A stretch of DNA of 64,000 nt from Dendrolimus kikuchii (GCA_019925095.2 CM034405.1:17670401-17734400); one strand, 5' to 3'; numbered from the stretch's first letter, positions 40,911 through 51,450 are shown. The notes: generated by a model from the letters alone, not told the origin. Numbers and translations: made by a program.

Positions 40911-41305
40911 AAAAACCTTTTGAATTTTTATATAAAATGCGAAGAAACTTTATCCCCAACCTAAAAACAAGATTAAAGAAATTATTAATAGACAAATCAT
41001 ATTATTCCACAAACGAATTCCTTAATGACAGATCTGAAACATAATATCAATTCATAATTAATAATAACATTTTAATTAAACAATTGACGTACACAGATTG
41101 ATATAATAATTAAAAAAAAAAAACAGATATCTATATAATTAATAAATAAACATAATAAATATTATCCAAGCTACATAAAAGGTACTTATGAAATAAATAG
41201 GAACTAACTATTTAAATAACGACGATTAAGATGCTGCTTACTTGCACACCATTAAAACTGGTAAAATGCACTGAACCATGTATTTCTAGGAATAACACCT
41301 GTATA
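40911..41305. other. Unassigned AT-rich stretch
   Basis: No recognised feature. Confidence 0.5.
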
Positions 41306-41560
41306 CAACTACATTTATACATACATACATAACTTCACGCCAGTTCCCTTGCGGGATAGGCGCGAACAACAGAGCGCCATTTAGGCTTATTCTTACACAC
41401 CTCACTTGCTTCTTTGATTCATAACTCTTGTCATGCACGCTCGTCTGTTCTTAAGGCTCCTGACATCACCTTCTGCTAGTACCCGATCAATTTGATCATG
41501 GAAGGTGTGTCGTGGCCTTCCACGACTTCTGCATCCATCCACTTTTGCAACTACATTTAT
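41306..41560 (-). mobile_element. RTE-A LINE 3' end with 13-bp target duplication
   Basis: Insert 41319-41547 between perfect CAACTACATTTAT copies (41306-41318, 41548-41560). 5' truncated at the codons for NAKVDG. A 3-bp deletion affects NVK in the coding part. Confidence 0.95.
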
Positions 41561-41569
41561 GCACGAATA

Positions 41570-41750
41570 AATATGTCATTTAATTGTTTTCCATTTATAT
41601 CAGCATGTGTTAATTGTAACAATATGCACATTAGGTCAGAAAACTGCATGATGGATGCATTCTTTCCGTCTAGGATTTGAACAAACACCCTTTGAGTTTG
41701 GAACGAGAGTTTCCGAACCACTAAGCTACCACGGATTACTCAATTTATTA
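41570..41750 (-). mobile_element. tRNA-like SINE fragment (C family)
   Basis: Minus strand: GTAATCCGTGGTAGCTTAG then TGG (A-box-like TAGCTTAGTGG), 35 bp later TTGTTCAAATCCTAG (B-box-like). A true tRNA is unlikely because the arms do not pair well. A second diverged copy follows at 42100-42210. Confidence 0.5.
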
Positions 41751-41804
41751 TTATAGGTCTTAAACTCCAAATTAATTTAGCTGCTGTCTAAAGGTTTACA
41801 GTAC

Positions 41805-42088
41805 TTTTTTAATTTTTTTATTGCATGATTTCAGCAGACAGGTAGACGGCCCACTTGATGGAAAGTGGTTACCATCGCCTATGGACATTTGCAACACCAA
41901 AGGTGCTACAAATGCGCTGCTGCTCTCTTAAGCGAGACTGGAACCTGGCCGCTAGTGCCGGAATATAACTCAAGGTTGTTATGGCGGCGTGCTCTAAACC
42001 ATGGGTGGTAGCCATCCAGTCGCGCTAATACCCTACCACCTGGCTGAGGGATAGGAAATTGTATTCTTTCTCCGTTCCTGCACGGATA
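41805..42088 (-). mobile_element. SINE-A copy with internal deletion
   Basis: T-run to CACGGATA, minus orientation; about 35 bp around GTCGTAAGAGGCGACA are missing. Confidence 0.85.
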
Positions 42089-42099
42089 ATGCCCCAGTA

Positions 42100-42210
42100 A
42101 TATGTTCTCTTAACATATGTATTAATTAAAACAATATGCAAAATTCTCTAAGATTTGAAGCCATTGCCTTGGAATGAGAGCAGGTCTGAATATCACTGAA
42201 TCATTACACA
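42100..42210 (-). mobile_element. tRNA-like SINE fragment (C family), decayed
   Basis: Shares CATATGTATTAATTAAAACA and AATATGCA, then a B-box-like GCTTCAAATCTTAG, with 41570-41750. Low confidence. Confidence 0.35.
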
Positions 42211-42482
42211 AGTAATAGCCGGGATTAATATATTGACCGAGAAGAAAGAATACACTCTCAAAGTCTGTTAAAAAGTATGAATGTTAGTAAAGCAATATAT
42301 ATATCAATTTTATTCGCTTACTGACAATCTTATCGTTAAGTATAATTTGATAAATTGACGTTCGCGAAGTAAGAGGAGACAATGAACTCCGCCGTTTACT
42401 CATTCAGTCGGCAGTTTAGGTTTTGTATTGGCCTAAACTTGGGTTCTTCAGGAAAAAATAAAAAGTATCCGATTTCTATAAC

Positions 42483-42566
42483 AGGAATTTCAATAAAAGG
42501 GAGTTTAATAAAAGGGACTTCAATAAGAGGAATTTCAATAAGAGGGACTTTAATAAGAGGGACGCC
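42483..42566 (+). repeat. 18-bp minisatellite, about five units
   Basis: Units of type GGGACTTCAATAAGA alternate C/T in ACTTCAAT versus ACTTTAAT. In frame they give ISIKGSLIKGTSIRG-type six-residue repeats. Confidence 0.85.
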
Positions 42567-42705
42567 GCTTAATGTAGTTGCAGAATTTAAGTACCTGGAA
42601 CACTGGGTGACAGCTGGCACGATTAATAATAATGATTTAATATAATAATAATATGAATGTGGACAGGAAGTGTAGGGCACTGTTGGCAACACCAACATAA
42701 AATAT
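42567..42705 (+). pseudogene. LINE reverse transcriptase fragment
   Basis: VVAEFKYLEHWVTAGT resembles the FKYLGHxVTxD region after the polymerase core of RTE-type LINE proteins; RKCRALLAT follows. In frame with the minisatellite upstream. Confidence 0.55.
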
Positions 42706-43016
42706 TTTTTACTAGCAACATTGTGGTTGCATTTTTGTTCTTTTTCCGTTTGGGTTGTAGCCGAGGGCAGACGTTTTCATATGTAAAATGATGTTATTAC
42801 AAGTTTTCACCAACTAACAGTGTTTTAACTTCTACGATTACATCGACCTGGGTATCCTAGAACCACTGCCATCAGTGTGTACAACAAATATATATTTTAT
42901 ATGCGCGACGAGCTGCACGCACACTGGCTGTCCGAAGTAATGTGTTGATACGCAGGTTTGAAAGGTGTACAGAGAGCGTATAAAAATCCTAATAGATGCG
43001 TATTACCAGGCTTTTT
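42706..43016. other. Unassigned stretch
   Basis: Nothing recognised. Confidence 0.5.
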
Positions 43017-43130
43017 ACAACTTGAGTTGTGTTCCGGCATTATAGGTCAGGTTCCATTCTCAGTTTAGAGAACGGCAGCACATTGGTAGCACATGTGGTG
43101 TTGTTTTTTTAGTTTACCTACCACCCATAG
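43017..43130 (+). mobile_element. SINE-A middle fragment, diverged
   Basis: CAACTTGAGTTGTGTTCCGG onward to a TGTGGTGTTG motif, then decays. Confidence 0.65.
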
Positions 43131-43134
43131 ACAT

Positions 43135-43604
43135 TGTTACATAGCGCCAAAGAAATGCGCACACCTGTCTGTCGTAAAAGCGCGGTTTATTGCCTTCCGA
43201 ATTTAAGAATTATTTTGTTTACTTTGTGTTTAGAATTTGTAATTAAGAAAAATATGCTATTGTTTTTCTACTTCTTTTATGGCCGTCATTAGCGCCAAAC
43301 TAATCCTTGCTTGCCAGGTGTGCGGATTAACTCGATGATCACGGTCCTTTGTTCTATTATACAGTTTAGTGTAAAACAATGACTGAACGGAGGGGTGAGG
43401 CAGTCGAGCGACGATTACGATACAAGCAAGACGTGTACATTCGACAAGCGATATAGTGACGGATTTTGCGCGTGTTATTGATCGTACAGATTGTAACAAG
43501 TAGTGTCTAGTTTTATTTGTACCTGTTTTATACGTGTTTGCATAGTTTTAATAAACTCTATAGTAATTCCAACGGCATTTTAATTCGAGTCCCAAACTCG
43601 AACA
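43135..43604 (+). mobile_element. Solo LTR (LTR-G)
   Basis: TGTTACATAGCGCC to CTCGAACA, 470 bp, with AATAAACTC at about 43548. Flanks are ACAT and ATAT, not a perfect duplication. The end has lost a few bases (CCCAAACTCGAACA). Confidence 0.82.
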
Positions 43605-43891
43605 ATATTTATAATTCCTTTGCCTATTATTATACATCATTTAGAATATAAAAGTGTCAATTTAGTTCATGTGCTTTTAGCTTATGCCGCTTTTTCATCT
43701 GGGATTATATTATAGTCATTGACCGTTTCACACAGATGTAGCGATGAGTTTAATACGTTATTTGTGAAAAGATATTTATATGAATTCTTAATGACGTTAA
43801 ATATTGACATATGACGTATGTGTATACAATAATGTAGCTATGATTTTTAGGCGATTTTTACTATTAGATTAATTTTCATTGAAGGTTTATG
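43605..43891. other. Unassigned stretch containing an empty hAT site
   Basis: 43785-43845 resembles the sequences flanking the hAT element at 34885-35290, without the element. Confidence 0.55.
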
Positions 43892-44634
43892 TATATGTTA
43901 TAGTCAAACATCGAAGCTCTGGCGCTCCTAAGTTTGACTAGTCAAACCTCGGTCTTAGTCAAAGTTCAAATAAATTACGTTTTTCTGCTTTTGACTAGCG
44001 AATTGTTGGCTAACCTAGGAGAGACTAATTTATACAGTCATTAAAAACGTAACAAATGTAATACGAATCGACGTTTGAGCGAGTCTGCTTTAGTCGCTTG
44101 TGGATCGACTAGGCAAAGCCCGAAACAAATTATTTTACGTTCAACGTTTGACTAAAAAGTTAGGTTTTTTTTCTTTTTTTTATTGCAGGAGTTCAGCAGA
44201 CAGGCAGATGGCCCACTTGATGGAAAGCGGTTTCCATCGCCTATGGACAATTGTAACACCAAAGGTGCTACAATTGTGCTGCTGTTCTCTTAAGGGAGAC
44301 TGGAACCTGGTCACTAATGCCGGAACACAACACAAGGTTGTTATGGCGGCATACTCTAGACCAGGGGTGGTCGCCATCTAGTCGAGCAAACACCCTACCA
44401 CCTGGCTGTGGGTTGTTTTGTCGCCTCTTACGACAGGCCGCCTGGCCGCAGGAAATTGTATTCTTTCTCGGTTCCTGCACGGGTGATAGGTACTTCTAGG
44501 TTCGACTAAAACACTTTAGTCTAAGGCCGAAATTGATATATATTTCGGGTTTAGTCGAAAGGCCTTGGTCAGACCTAGATAAATCAGTCATTCCGGGAAG
44601 AGACTGCAAATCAACCTTTGACTATAACATATAT
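43892..44634 (+). mobile_element. MITE-like element M, copy 2, split by SINE-A
   Basis: Ends TATATGTTATAGTCAAAC and TTTGACTATAACATATA. Left part to 44164, right part from 44487. Confidence 0.8.
44165..44486 (-). mobile_element. SINE-A, full-length copy inside M
   Basis: Minus orientation, T-run to CACGGGTGA. TAGGT repeats on both sides (44160-44164, 44487-44491) suggest the target duplication. Confidence 0.88.
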
Positions 44635-44952
44635 AAAAAACATAATTAAGTTTTTGTGTAAATAATATAGAGATTTAACATAAAGTAGCCGCGAGGAATA
44701 CGCTGGTAATATAATAAAGTGTGCTGAAGTCAAGCAATAAAAAACACCACAAAAATTTGAACAAGTTCTGTACTAACAGTATTTAATCTGTACAATAAAA
44801 CGTCCACTGTCATTATTGTTTGATAATTAATGACAAGTGACTGACCATCAAGCTCCTCGCCCCCTTCCACGAACTGAACCGAACACGGACACATAAGCAT
44901 CGCTAATCTAAGATTATGTTAAAATAATTATTACAAGCTACTGTATAAATAA
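44635..44952. other. Unassigned AT-rich stretch
   Basis: Nothing recognised. Confidence 0.5.
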
Positions 44953-45140
44953 TCTATATATATAAAAATAAATTGCTATTCTTTAGTTTCTCTAAAACTC
45001 GAAAACTGCTGGACTGATTTAGCTAATTTTGGTTTTGAATTATTTGTGGAAGTTCGGGGAAGGTTTAAAAGGTGAGTGAATATGAAAAAATGCTTGGAAT
45101 ATAGTAAAAACAACAATTTCGCTTTTCCCTAGAAACTATT
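44953..45140 (+). mobile_element. Helitron 5' end
   Basis: TCTATATATATAAAAATAAA followed by AACTCGAAAACTGCTGGAC and TGAATTATTTGTGGAAGTTC is the conserved 5' start of a common moth Helitron, preceded by A. No matching CTAG end was found, so the element is 3' truncated. Confidence 0.72.
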
Positions 45141-45757
45141 TCTACCTGTCAAACATTTGATGTTCGTCCAGTCGTTCAGAAATCAAATTAAATTTAAAAG
45201 AATACTTTTGTTTTTTTTTCATTTGTTTTTGATATTTAAAATTGAAAACCAGCAATTTCTGATCGCAACTTTAATATTTTACGGAATTTTATCAAAATTC
45301 ACTTAAGAAGAAGAATATGTGTTTCTACTAATAATCAAACAACAATACTAGTTCTAGATGCCCGAACCACCTACAACGACAGACAGAACCCATTTTGAAA
45401 TATAACTCTATATAAATCTACAATATTGTTTTCAATGGTTCCTAAGACGATAAATCTCATAACTTATTTATTCCCGCCTACCAGGACCTTACAGAGCTCT
45501 GTCAAAATTAACGTATAAATCTTTCGCTTGCTCGTTTTTCTGGCTGCCGAACTTTTCGACGGATTGCTCCCGTTCCAGTAAACACAGTAGAAACTTTCCT
45601 TTGTGATTACAAGTCGCCCTTCAATTTTACAATTTTATGTTTGGTCCTGTTTGCCTTGAATATTTGGGCTTGTTTCGATTACACTGGCCCACAAAAAATA
45701 AAATGTGGTCTGTACTTTTGACCAGACCCGTTCATTCATTCAAGAATCTGGGATCAC
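45141..45757. other. Unassigned stretch
   Basis: No recognised gene. May be the remains of a larger element ending at the 65-bp array. Confidence 0.4.
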
Positions 45758-46184
45758 TTTGGTCCATACGCTCTCAAAATTTTGAGAGTGAATTGACTAA
45801 ACTGACACTAGATTCGGATTCAGCGTATTATCAGCGCCTTAAAATAATGAGGGTCTATGGACCAAACTGACCTCAGATTCGGATTCAGATTAATTATCTG
45901 CGGCTTGAAATGTTGAGAATGTATGGACCAAACAGTCCTCAGATACGGATTCAGCGCATTATCTACACCTTAAAATGTTGAGGGTGTATGGACCAAACTG
46001 ACCCCAGATTCGGATTCAGCGTGTTATCCACTCCTTAAAATTTTGAGGGTGTATGGATCAAATTGACCTCAGAATCGGATTCAGCGTATTATTCGCAGCT
46101 TAAAATGTTGAGGGTGTATGGACCAAACTGACCCCAGATTCAGATTCAGAGTATTATCCGCGCCTTAAAATGTTGAAGGTGTAT
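45758..46184. repeat. 65-bp minisatellite with inverted leading unit
   Basis: Six direct units start at 45796, 45861, 45927, 45992, 46057 and 46122 (65 or 66 bp each), with ACCAAACTGACC, AGATTCGGATTCAG and TTAAAATGTTGAGGGTG. Just before, TTGGTCCATACGCTCTCAAA (45764-45783) is the reverse complement of a unit end, with a palindrome CTCTCAAAATTTTGAGAG at 45770-45787. Confidence 0.92.
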
Positions 46185-46239
46185 TTTCAAAGCAGTATAT
46201 TTATTTAAGGAATTACAATTACAATATATTTATGCTAGG

Positions 46240-46585
46240 TACTGAAAGAGAGTGTCGGGGTGAAGGTAAGGAAAGGAATGCTCCGGTGGTTCGGGCATGT
46301 GGAAAGAATGCATGATGAAAGAATGACTAAACAGATATACAATGCAAAAGTGGATGGATACAGAAGTCGTGGAAGGCCACGACACACCTTCCATGATCAA
46401 GTTGATCGTGTACTAGCGGAGGGTGATGTCAGGAGCCTTAAGAACAGACGAGTGTGCATGACAAGAGTTATGAATGTCAAAGAAGCAAGTGAGGTGTGTA
46501 AGAATGGACCTAAATGGCGCTCTGTTGTTCGTGCCTACCCCGCAAGGGAACTGGCGTGAAGTTATGTATGTATGTATGTATGTAC
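46240..46585 (+). mobile_element. RTE-A LINE 3' end
   Basis: From CTGAAAGAGAGTGTCGG to the TATG tail. The open frame 46260-46559 is uninterrupted and ends ARELA. No clear duplication. Confidence 0.88.
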
Positions 46586-46782
46586 ATTACTTGAGACTGT
46601 AAGTTGACAGTTTGCCCCCAAACTAGGACAGGACTGTATTTAGGGGGCATTCGGCCATGATACGCTCTAATTTTTTTCTTTATTGTATTGGTTGGGTGAG
46701 TTGGGCTTATTAATTAATTTATTATATATATTATTATAATAGTATTTTTTTTGTTTTTTAATAATTTAAGTGTGTATTATAC
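46586..46782. other. Unassigned AT-rich spacer
   Basis: Nothing recognised. Confidence 0.5.
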
Positions 46783-46975
46783 TGCTACGAGTTGCAGGAC
46801 TCGAATTAAAATGCCGTTGGAATTATTATAGAGTTTATTAGAACTATACAAACACGTATAACACAGGTACAAATATAACCGAACACAACCAGTCCAAACG
46901 TAATGCGCGATTCAATAACGCGCGCAAAGTCCGTCACTAAATAGACTACCGAATGTTCACAAGTCTTGCTTCGCT
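46783..46975 (-). mobile_element. LTR-G 3' fragment
   Basis: On the minus strand it ends CTCGTAGCA; runs back through AATAAACTC and GGTTATATTTGTACCTGTG and breaks off near ACTTGTGAACATTCGG. Confidence 0.8.
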
Positions 46976-47009
46976 TCGCAAGCACACGCACGCTTTCGCT
47001 CGAGAAATA

Positions 47010-47092
47010 CCCAAACCCCTGAGTGTGGGTAGTTAGTTTCCTCGCCTCTAACGAGAGGCCACCTGGCCGCAGGAGTTCCTGCATAGATACAG
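47010..47092 (-). mobile_element. SINE-A 5' scrap
   Basis: CCTCTAACGAGAGGCCACCTGG then CCGCAGGAG and TTCCTGCATAGATA correspond to the SINE-A 5' end on the minus strand, decayed. Confidence 0.5.
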
Positions 47093-47399
47093 CTATATTC
47101 TATTTATATATTTTTTTAAATTTTATCCCGTATCACTCCCGATTTTGTTCAGGAAATTTACCTTATTATTTAAATACTCTCTATGTATAGTCATAAACTT
47201 AAATAATACTAAAATTAACTGGAATTAACACAAATTGTATATAATATAATACCTACACAATGTATAAAAATATAAAATATAATACGAGCGATAACGTGAC
47301 GCGGCAGCTGAGATATAATAAGTCGACGCTATGGTAATCATTGCCTCGACTTATTTCTCTTCTCGGCATCCTCCAACATTTTAGTGCAGAATCCTATTT
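47093..47399. other. Unassigned AT-rich stretch
   Basis: Nothing recognised. Confidence 0.5.
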
Positions 47400-47971
47400 A
47401 TATTGTTACAACCTAGCCCCCGACAAAGACAAATTCCACGTACAAATCTGTAAAAGTACATTTCATTACCTATCGGCATTTGAACTAATCCTTTAATCTC
47501 GAAGACGAAGACGATCATTAAAAATCCTTTAATGATCGTCTTCGCTTGTTCACTTATTTATTGGCATACGTTTCTAGTTATTGTAGAGAACAGTCGATTC
47601 GTCTATTGTACTCGTTTACGGCCGCTTGCGGCTGCATCATTAGCGAGGTGTTTCAGATTACGATTACGAGCTGATTATGTCGACGTTGCCGGGCGGGCAC
47701 TTTTGTATTTGTGAAGTATAAAACGACGGCCTGATTGAGAGAGGGGGCAGTTGAGCTACGACTACGATACGGACGTGACGTGTGTACATTCGGGAATCTA
47801 ATAGTGACGGACTTTGCGCGTTTTATTGAATTACGACCTTCTGCATTACGTTTCGATTTGTTGTGTTCGGTTATATTTGTACCTGTGTTATACGTGTTTG
47901 TATAGTTCTAATAAACTCTGTAATAATTGTAACGGCATTTTAATTCGAGTCCAGCTAACTCGTAACAATAT
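47400..47971 (+). mobile_element. Solo LTR (LTR-G, longer subfamily)
   Basis: LTR 47404-47967 (564 bp), TGTTACAACC to CTCGTAACA, with perfect ATAT duplication (47400-47403, 47968-47971). A TATA-like AGTATAAAACG lies at 47715-47725 and AATAAACTC at about 47911, marking the likely U3/R boundary and poly(A) signal. Shares its GGCGGGCAC and GGGGGCAGTTGAGC middle with 51455-52010. Confidence 0.92.
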
Positions 47972-48589
47972 TATAACGCGTGGTAAAAGGTATTTATTCA
48001 TATTTTTAAATCTTTTCATATTCATATAAAACTTCATGGCAAAAACCATTCAATCAATTTCGAAGCTCGTTCGGACCGAGGAGAAACACACGCAAATGCT
48101 TTCACGTTATTTCATTGAATAATATTCAACTGGTTTTAATGAAAGAAGTGGTATACGTGTATATTATCGGTTATACAGTAGAATCTCTTTAAGTGGAACT
48201 TGAAGGGAGACGCCAAAAAATTCGGTTATAGAGTTTTCGTCTTATGGAGGATTTCAACTTAGCGAATTTTGTAAGGAAACATTCGATTTGTAGAGGTTAA
48301 GATTAATATTATGTTTATAGAGGGAAGGGAAGATCAAGGCGAGCATTACTGGATCAAATAAAAGAAAAAGTGAGAGTCTTGTCTTACATAGATGAAAAAC
48401 AACTGACCCATAATAGAGAAGATTGGAGGAGGCTCCACCGACAAGAGCATAGCTCTTCAATGATAGAGGTTGTAAAATCAAATATATTCGAAATACAGAA
48501 GTCCAATTTATTTTTTCGAGTTATAGAGGGAAAATAAGTACTGAAGTTTTGGGGTTGAAGGGAAGGCAACCAGACGCACCGACATGCGG

Positions 48590-48842
48590 CACCGATATAT
48601 GCTGGGTATTCCACCTATCAAGAACGAAGCGCTTTGCATCTAGCTTCATCATACGCACCGCAAAGGAGTGGAAGTCATTGCCGGAGTCTGTCTTTCCCGA
48701 CTCTTATAACCTGGGTGTCTTCAAGTCCCATGTGAATAGATACCTTCAAGGTCAGCGTGCTCCATCCTAGACCACATCTTCGCACCACATAGGACGAGAT
48801 TGTGGTCAAATGCGAACCTATACTACAATATAAAAAACATTT
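48590..48842 (+). pseudogene. LINE reverse transcriptase C-terminal piece and 3' UTR
   Basis: HLSRTKRFASSFIIRTAKEW, KSLPESVFPDSYNLGVFKSH and VNRYLQGQR, then a stop at 48770 and about 70 bp of 3' UTR. This is the recurrent end of moth Jockey/CR1-like LINE proteins. Only the last 60 residues are present. Confidence 0.78.
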
Positions 48843-49018
48843 TTTTTTCCGAGATATAGAGGGAAAATAAGTACTGAATTGGCTTATAGGTACTTACTTA
48901 TTATTTGGACTTATAGAGGGTTCAGATTTCGAGCAACAGACGTTTTGAGGTTGAAGGGAAGGGAACACAATTCTTTTTCGAGTTTGGGAGGTTTTCGACG
49001 TATCGAGGTTCACTTCTG

Positions 49019-49261
49019 CCAGGTGGTAGGGCATTTGCCCGACTGGATGGCTACCACCCCTGGTCTAAAGTATGTCGCCATAACAACCTTGAGTTGTGTT
49101 CCGGCATTAGTGACCAGGTTCCAGTCTCCCTTAAGAGAGCAGCAGCGCATTTGTAGCACCTTTGGTGTTGCAAATGTCCATAGGCGATGGTAACCGCTTT
49201 TCATCAAGCGGGCCGTCTGCCTGTCTGCTGAACTCCTGCAATAAAAAAAAAAAAAAAAAAA
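49019..49261 (+). mobile_element. SINE-A, short class
   Basis: Starts exactly at CCAGGTGGTAGGG and ends with an A19-20 tail. Inserted in the right part of the pogo-like element. Confidence 0.9.
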
Positions 49262-49302
49262 GAGAATCTACTGTATTCAAATTCAGTTAGAGTATGAATG
49301 AA

Positions 49303-49432
49303 TGAATGAATGAAAACTCTTTATTATTGACCATAAACTTAAATCTAGACAATTGATATGGATACACTTGCATTAGAACAATGGGCGGCCTTATCTCTTA
49401 TAGCAATCTCTTCCAGGCAACCCAGTGTCTAA
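49303..49432 (-). mobile_element. LINE 3' end (J-related)
   Basis: On the minus strand: GGGTTGCCTGGAAGAGATTG, ATAAGGCCGCCC, then a TTCA microsatellite tail. Hairpin only partly kept. Confidence 0.7.
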
Positions 49433-50037
49433 GGAGATTTTAAACGAAATTTCAATATAAGATTTTGGGTGGTGTATTAGAAAAAAATTAAATATAAATA
49501 AAGTACTTATATATACAGATATAAACATATACATACAGATATACATATATAATTAGATATACGATGATATTATAAATATATATAAGAACAATAGATACAT
49601 TTATGTAATGCAACAATTTTTATTTAATAGACCAATAATGGTCAGTGACCATACGTTTAAATGTAGTAATTAATTTAGCTTGTCTGATTGGAAAGGGGAG
49701 GAAGTTCCACAGTCGAACAGAGAGTAAGTTTGTAAGAGTCTTTAAAAACTTTAAAGAAGCCTACAAACTTACTTTAGCTCAAAATGATTAATACTGTCAG
49801 ACACTAGTGTCTATACTATTTACAAACAACAAATCTCTTGGAGGTATCGAGTTTGTACAAAATTTTAAAATGGGAAAAGCAACAGACTATATTTCAGAAA
49901 ATTATGTTTTTAATATTTTTATCTGTCTGTCTGTTAGTGAATCACGATCAAACTTTTATAAGGGAACATCTGCACAAAGCCAGCATATATCCTGGGTCAT
50001 ACTTAGGCTATTTTGAATCATGACAAATAACGTGTTT
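49433..50037. other. Unassigned AT-rich stretch
   Basis: Open frames of 60-69 residues near 49810-50020 have no recognised features. Confidence 0.5.
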
Positions 50038-50077
50038 TCTTATTGCAGGAGTTCAGCAGACCGGCAGACGGCCCACT
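50038..50077 (-). mobile_element. SINE-A 3' scrap
   Basis: TTGCAGGAGTTCAGCAGACC then GGCAGACGGCCCAC; 40 bp only. Confidence 0.7.
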
Positions 50078-50159
50078 AATAGTTCATAATAGGTAATTTC
50101 CGTGGGGATAGAGCAATAAAGCCAATTGTCCAATACGTTGTCATGGTAACATGAGTTTA

Positions 50160-50491
50160 TATAAGCTTTTTTAAAAAGGTTTTTAAATACAAGCTTTTGA
50201 GATCCTGGATATCATGTAGCAGCAGAGTGCTAGCCAAGACAAGTTAAACGAGCTCAACAACGACGGGTCTATCTTGTTTAGTACAGGAGTTCCTATGGCC
50301 ATCTTCCGACTCCATCATCAGATCAGCTCCATGGTACCATATTATTGCATTGTCACGCGATATACATATGCGTGCAAAATTTCAGCTCAATCGGAAACCG
50401 GGAAGTTGGTCAAAATTAACTTACAAGATTCCACCCGAACTTACATACATATATATGTACATCCTTTGCAAGTTAAATAAAAGCTTGTAAT
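50160..50491 (+). repeat. Unclassified repeat Y, copy 2
   Basis: Close relative of 9099-9462, missing about 20 bp around the CATTGTCATTG and CATACTTACATACATA parts. Confidence 0.75.
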
Positions 50492-50544
50492 ACATCTCAG
50501 TCATGTCATACACATCCTCTCAGATCATCGGAAAACATACGTCT

Positions 50545-50690
50545 AGAAACACCTGTAAATCACTCGCGATTCTATAATAAATCTTTCACTGTCCATGAAG
50601 TATGCCTGTGGAATGCGCTACCTGCGAAAATCAGGTGTTCAATGGGCTCGGGAAGGATTATTACCTCCCACTCTAAAGCCTACTAATTAA
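50545..50690 (+). pseudogene. LINE reverse transcriptase C-terminal scrap
   Basis: RFYNKSFTVHEVCLWNALPA resembles the FTVxAVxLWNxLP region of LINE proteins. Stop soon after. Confidence 0.6.
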
Positions 50691-50768
50691 TGTTTATCTC
50701 TCCATTTTTTATGTAAATCTTTATAATTATATATACTATGATTATTATTTTATTTTCTTGTATAAATC

Positions 50769-50900
50769 AATATGCCTTGGCTTATATTTTGCACAACAAA
50801 TAAGTATCGTCATACAGCGTGGCAATGCAGCCAGCCTTCTGGGCACGCTCCCCGTTGGCAATGATCTGCTACATAATGTATTTTAGTTATAATGTCTTTG
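50769..50900 (+). pseudogene. Retroelement-type C-terminal domain E (copy 3)
   Basis: ISIVIQRGNAASLLGTLPVG then NDLLHNVF and stop at about 50884. No in-frame stop in this short copy. Same T-rich 3' tail as the other two. Confidence 0.65.
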
Positions 50901-51104
50901 GTTTTTTATTTTTAATTAATATTTATTAGTTAAATTAGTTAAAAAATCCATTGGTTATATATATTTTCAATTTAAATAAAATTTAAAAGATTTCAAATGA
51001 ATTTTAGCTCATCTTATTCTTATACTTAAGGCAAATGTTCTTTTATACGTAGATCAAAGGAAATTGTGCGTAACAGTGCATTGAATTTTGAACTTTATTA
51101 CTTC

Positions 51105-51297
51105 TATATCTTAGTGATGTCAGAAGGTGATGTCAGGAGCCATAAGAACAGACGAGCGTGCATGACAAGAGTTATGAATGTCAAAGAAGCAAGTGACGTG
51201 TGTAAGAGTAAGCCTAAATGGCGCTCTGTTGTTCGTGCCTACCCCGCAACGGAACTAGCGTGAAGTTATGTATGTATGTATGAATGTATATCTTAGT
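51105..51297 (+). mobile_element. RTE-A LINE 3' end with 11-bp duplication
   Basis: Insert 51116-51286 between perfect TATATCTTAGT copies (51105-51115, 51287-51297). 5' truncated at GAAGGTGATGTCAGG. Confidence 0.93.
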
Positions 51298-51339
51298 TAT
51301 ATTGCGTAACCCACATGTTTCGTAAACTTTTCTAATCCA

Positions 51340-51400
51340 TCCAAAGGTTGTCTGGAAGAAATTGCTTTTAGTGATAAGACCACCTATTGTCTTCTGTACT
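51340..51400 (+). mobile_element. LINE 3' end (J family), short
   Basis: CCATCCAAAGGTTGTCTGG, AAATTGCTTTTAGTGATAAG, then lost. Confidence 0.6.
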
Positions 51401-51450
51401 TATGTTTCTTGAGCTGTCTCTTAATGTTATGCGATAACGTATATTCTATT

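Larger units (their letters stand above)
48174..49275 (+). mobile_element. pogo/Tigger-like TIR element with two later insertions
   Basis: Element 48176-49273: CAGTAGAATCTC at the left and GAGAATCTACTG at the right (one mismatch), flanked by TA on both sides (48174-48175, 49274-49275). These TIRs and the TA duplication fit the Tc1/mariner-pogo group. TATAGAGGGAAAATAAGTAC and GGTTGAAGGGAAGG recur inside as subrepeats. A LINE piece and SINE-A were inserted later. No transposase. Confidence 0.75.

Noticed and set aside
41668..41745. tRNA-like sequence on the minus strand
   Set aside because: The acceptor and anticodon stems do not form; a diverged copy lies nearby, so a SINE relic is more likely.
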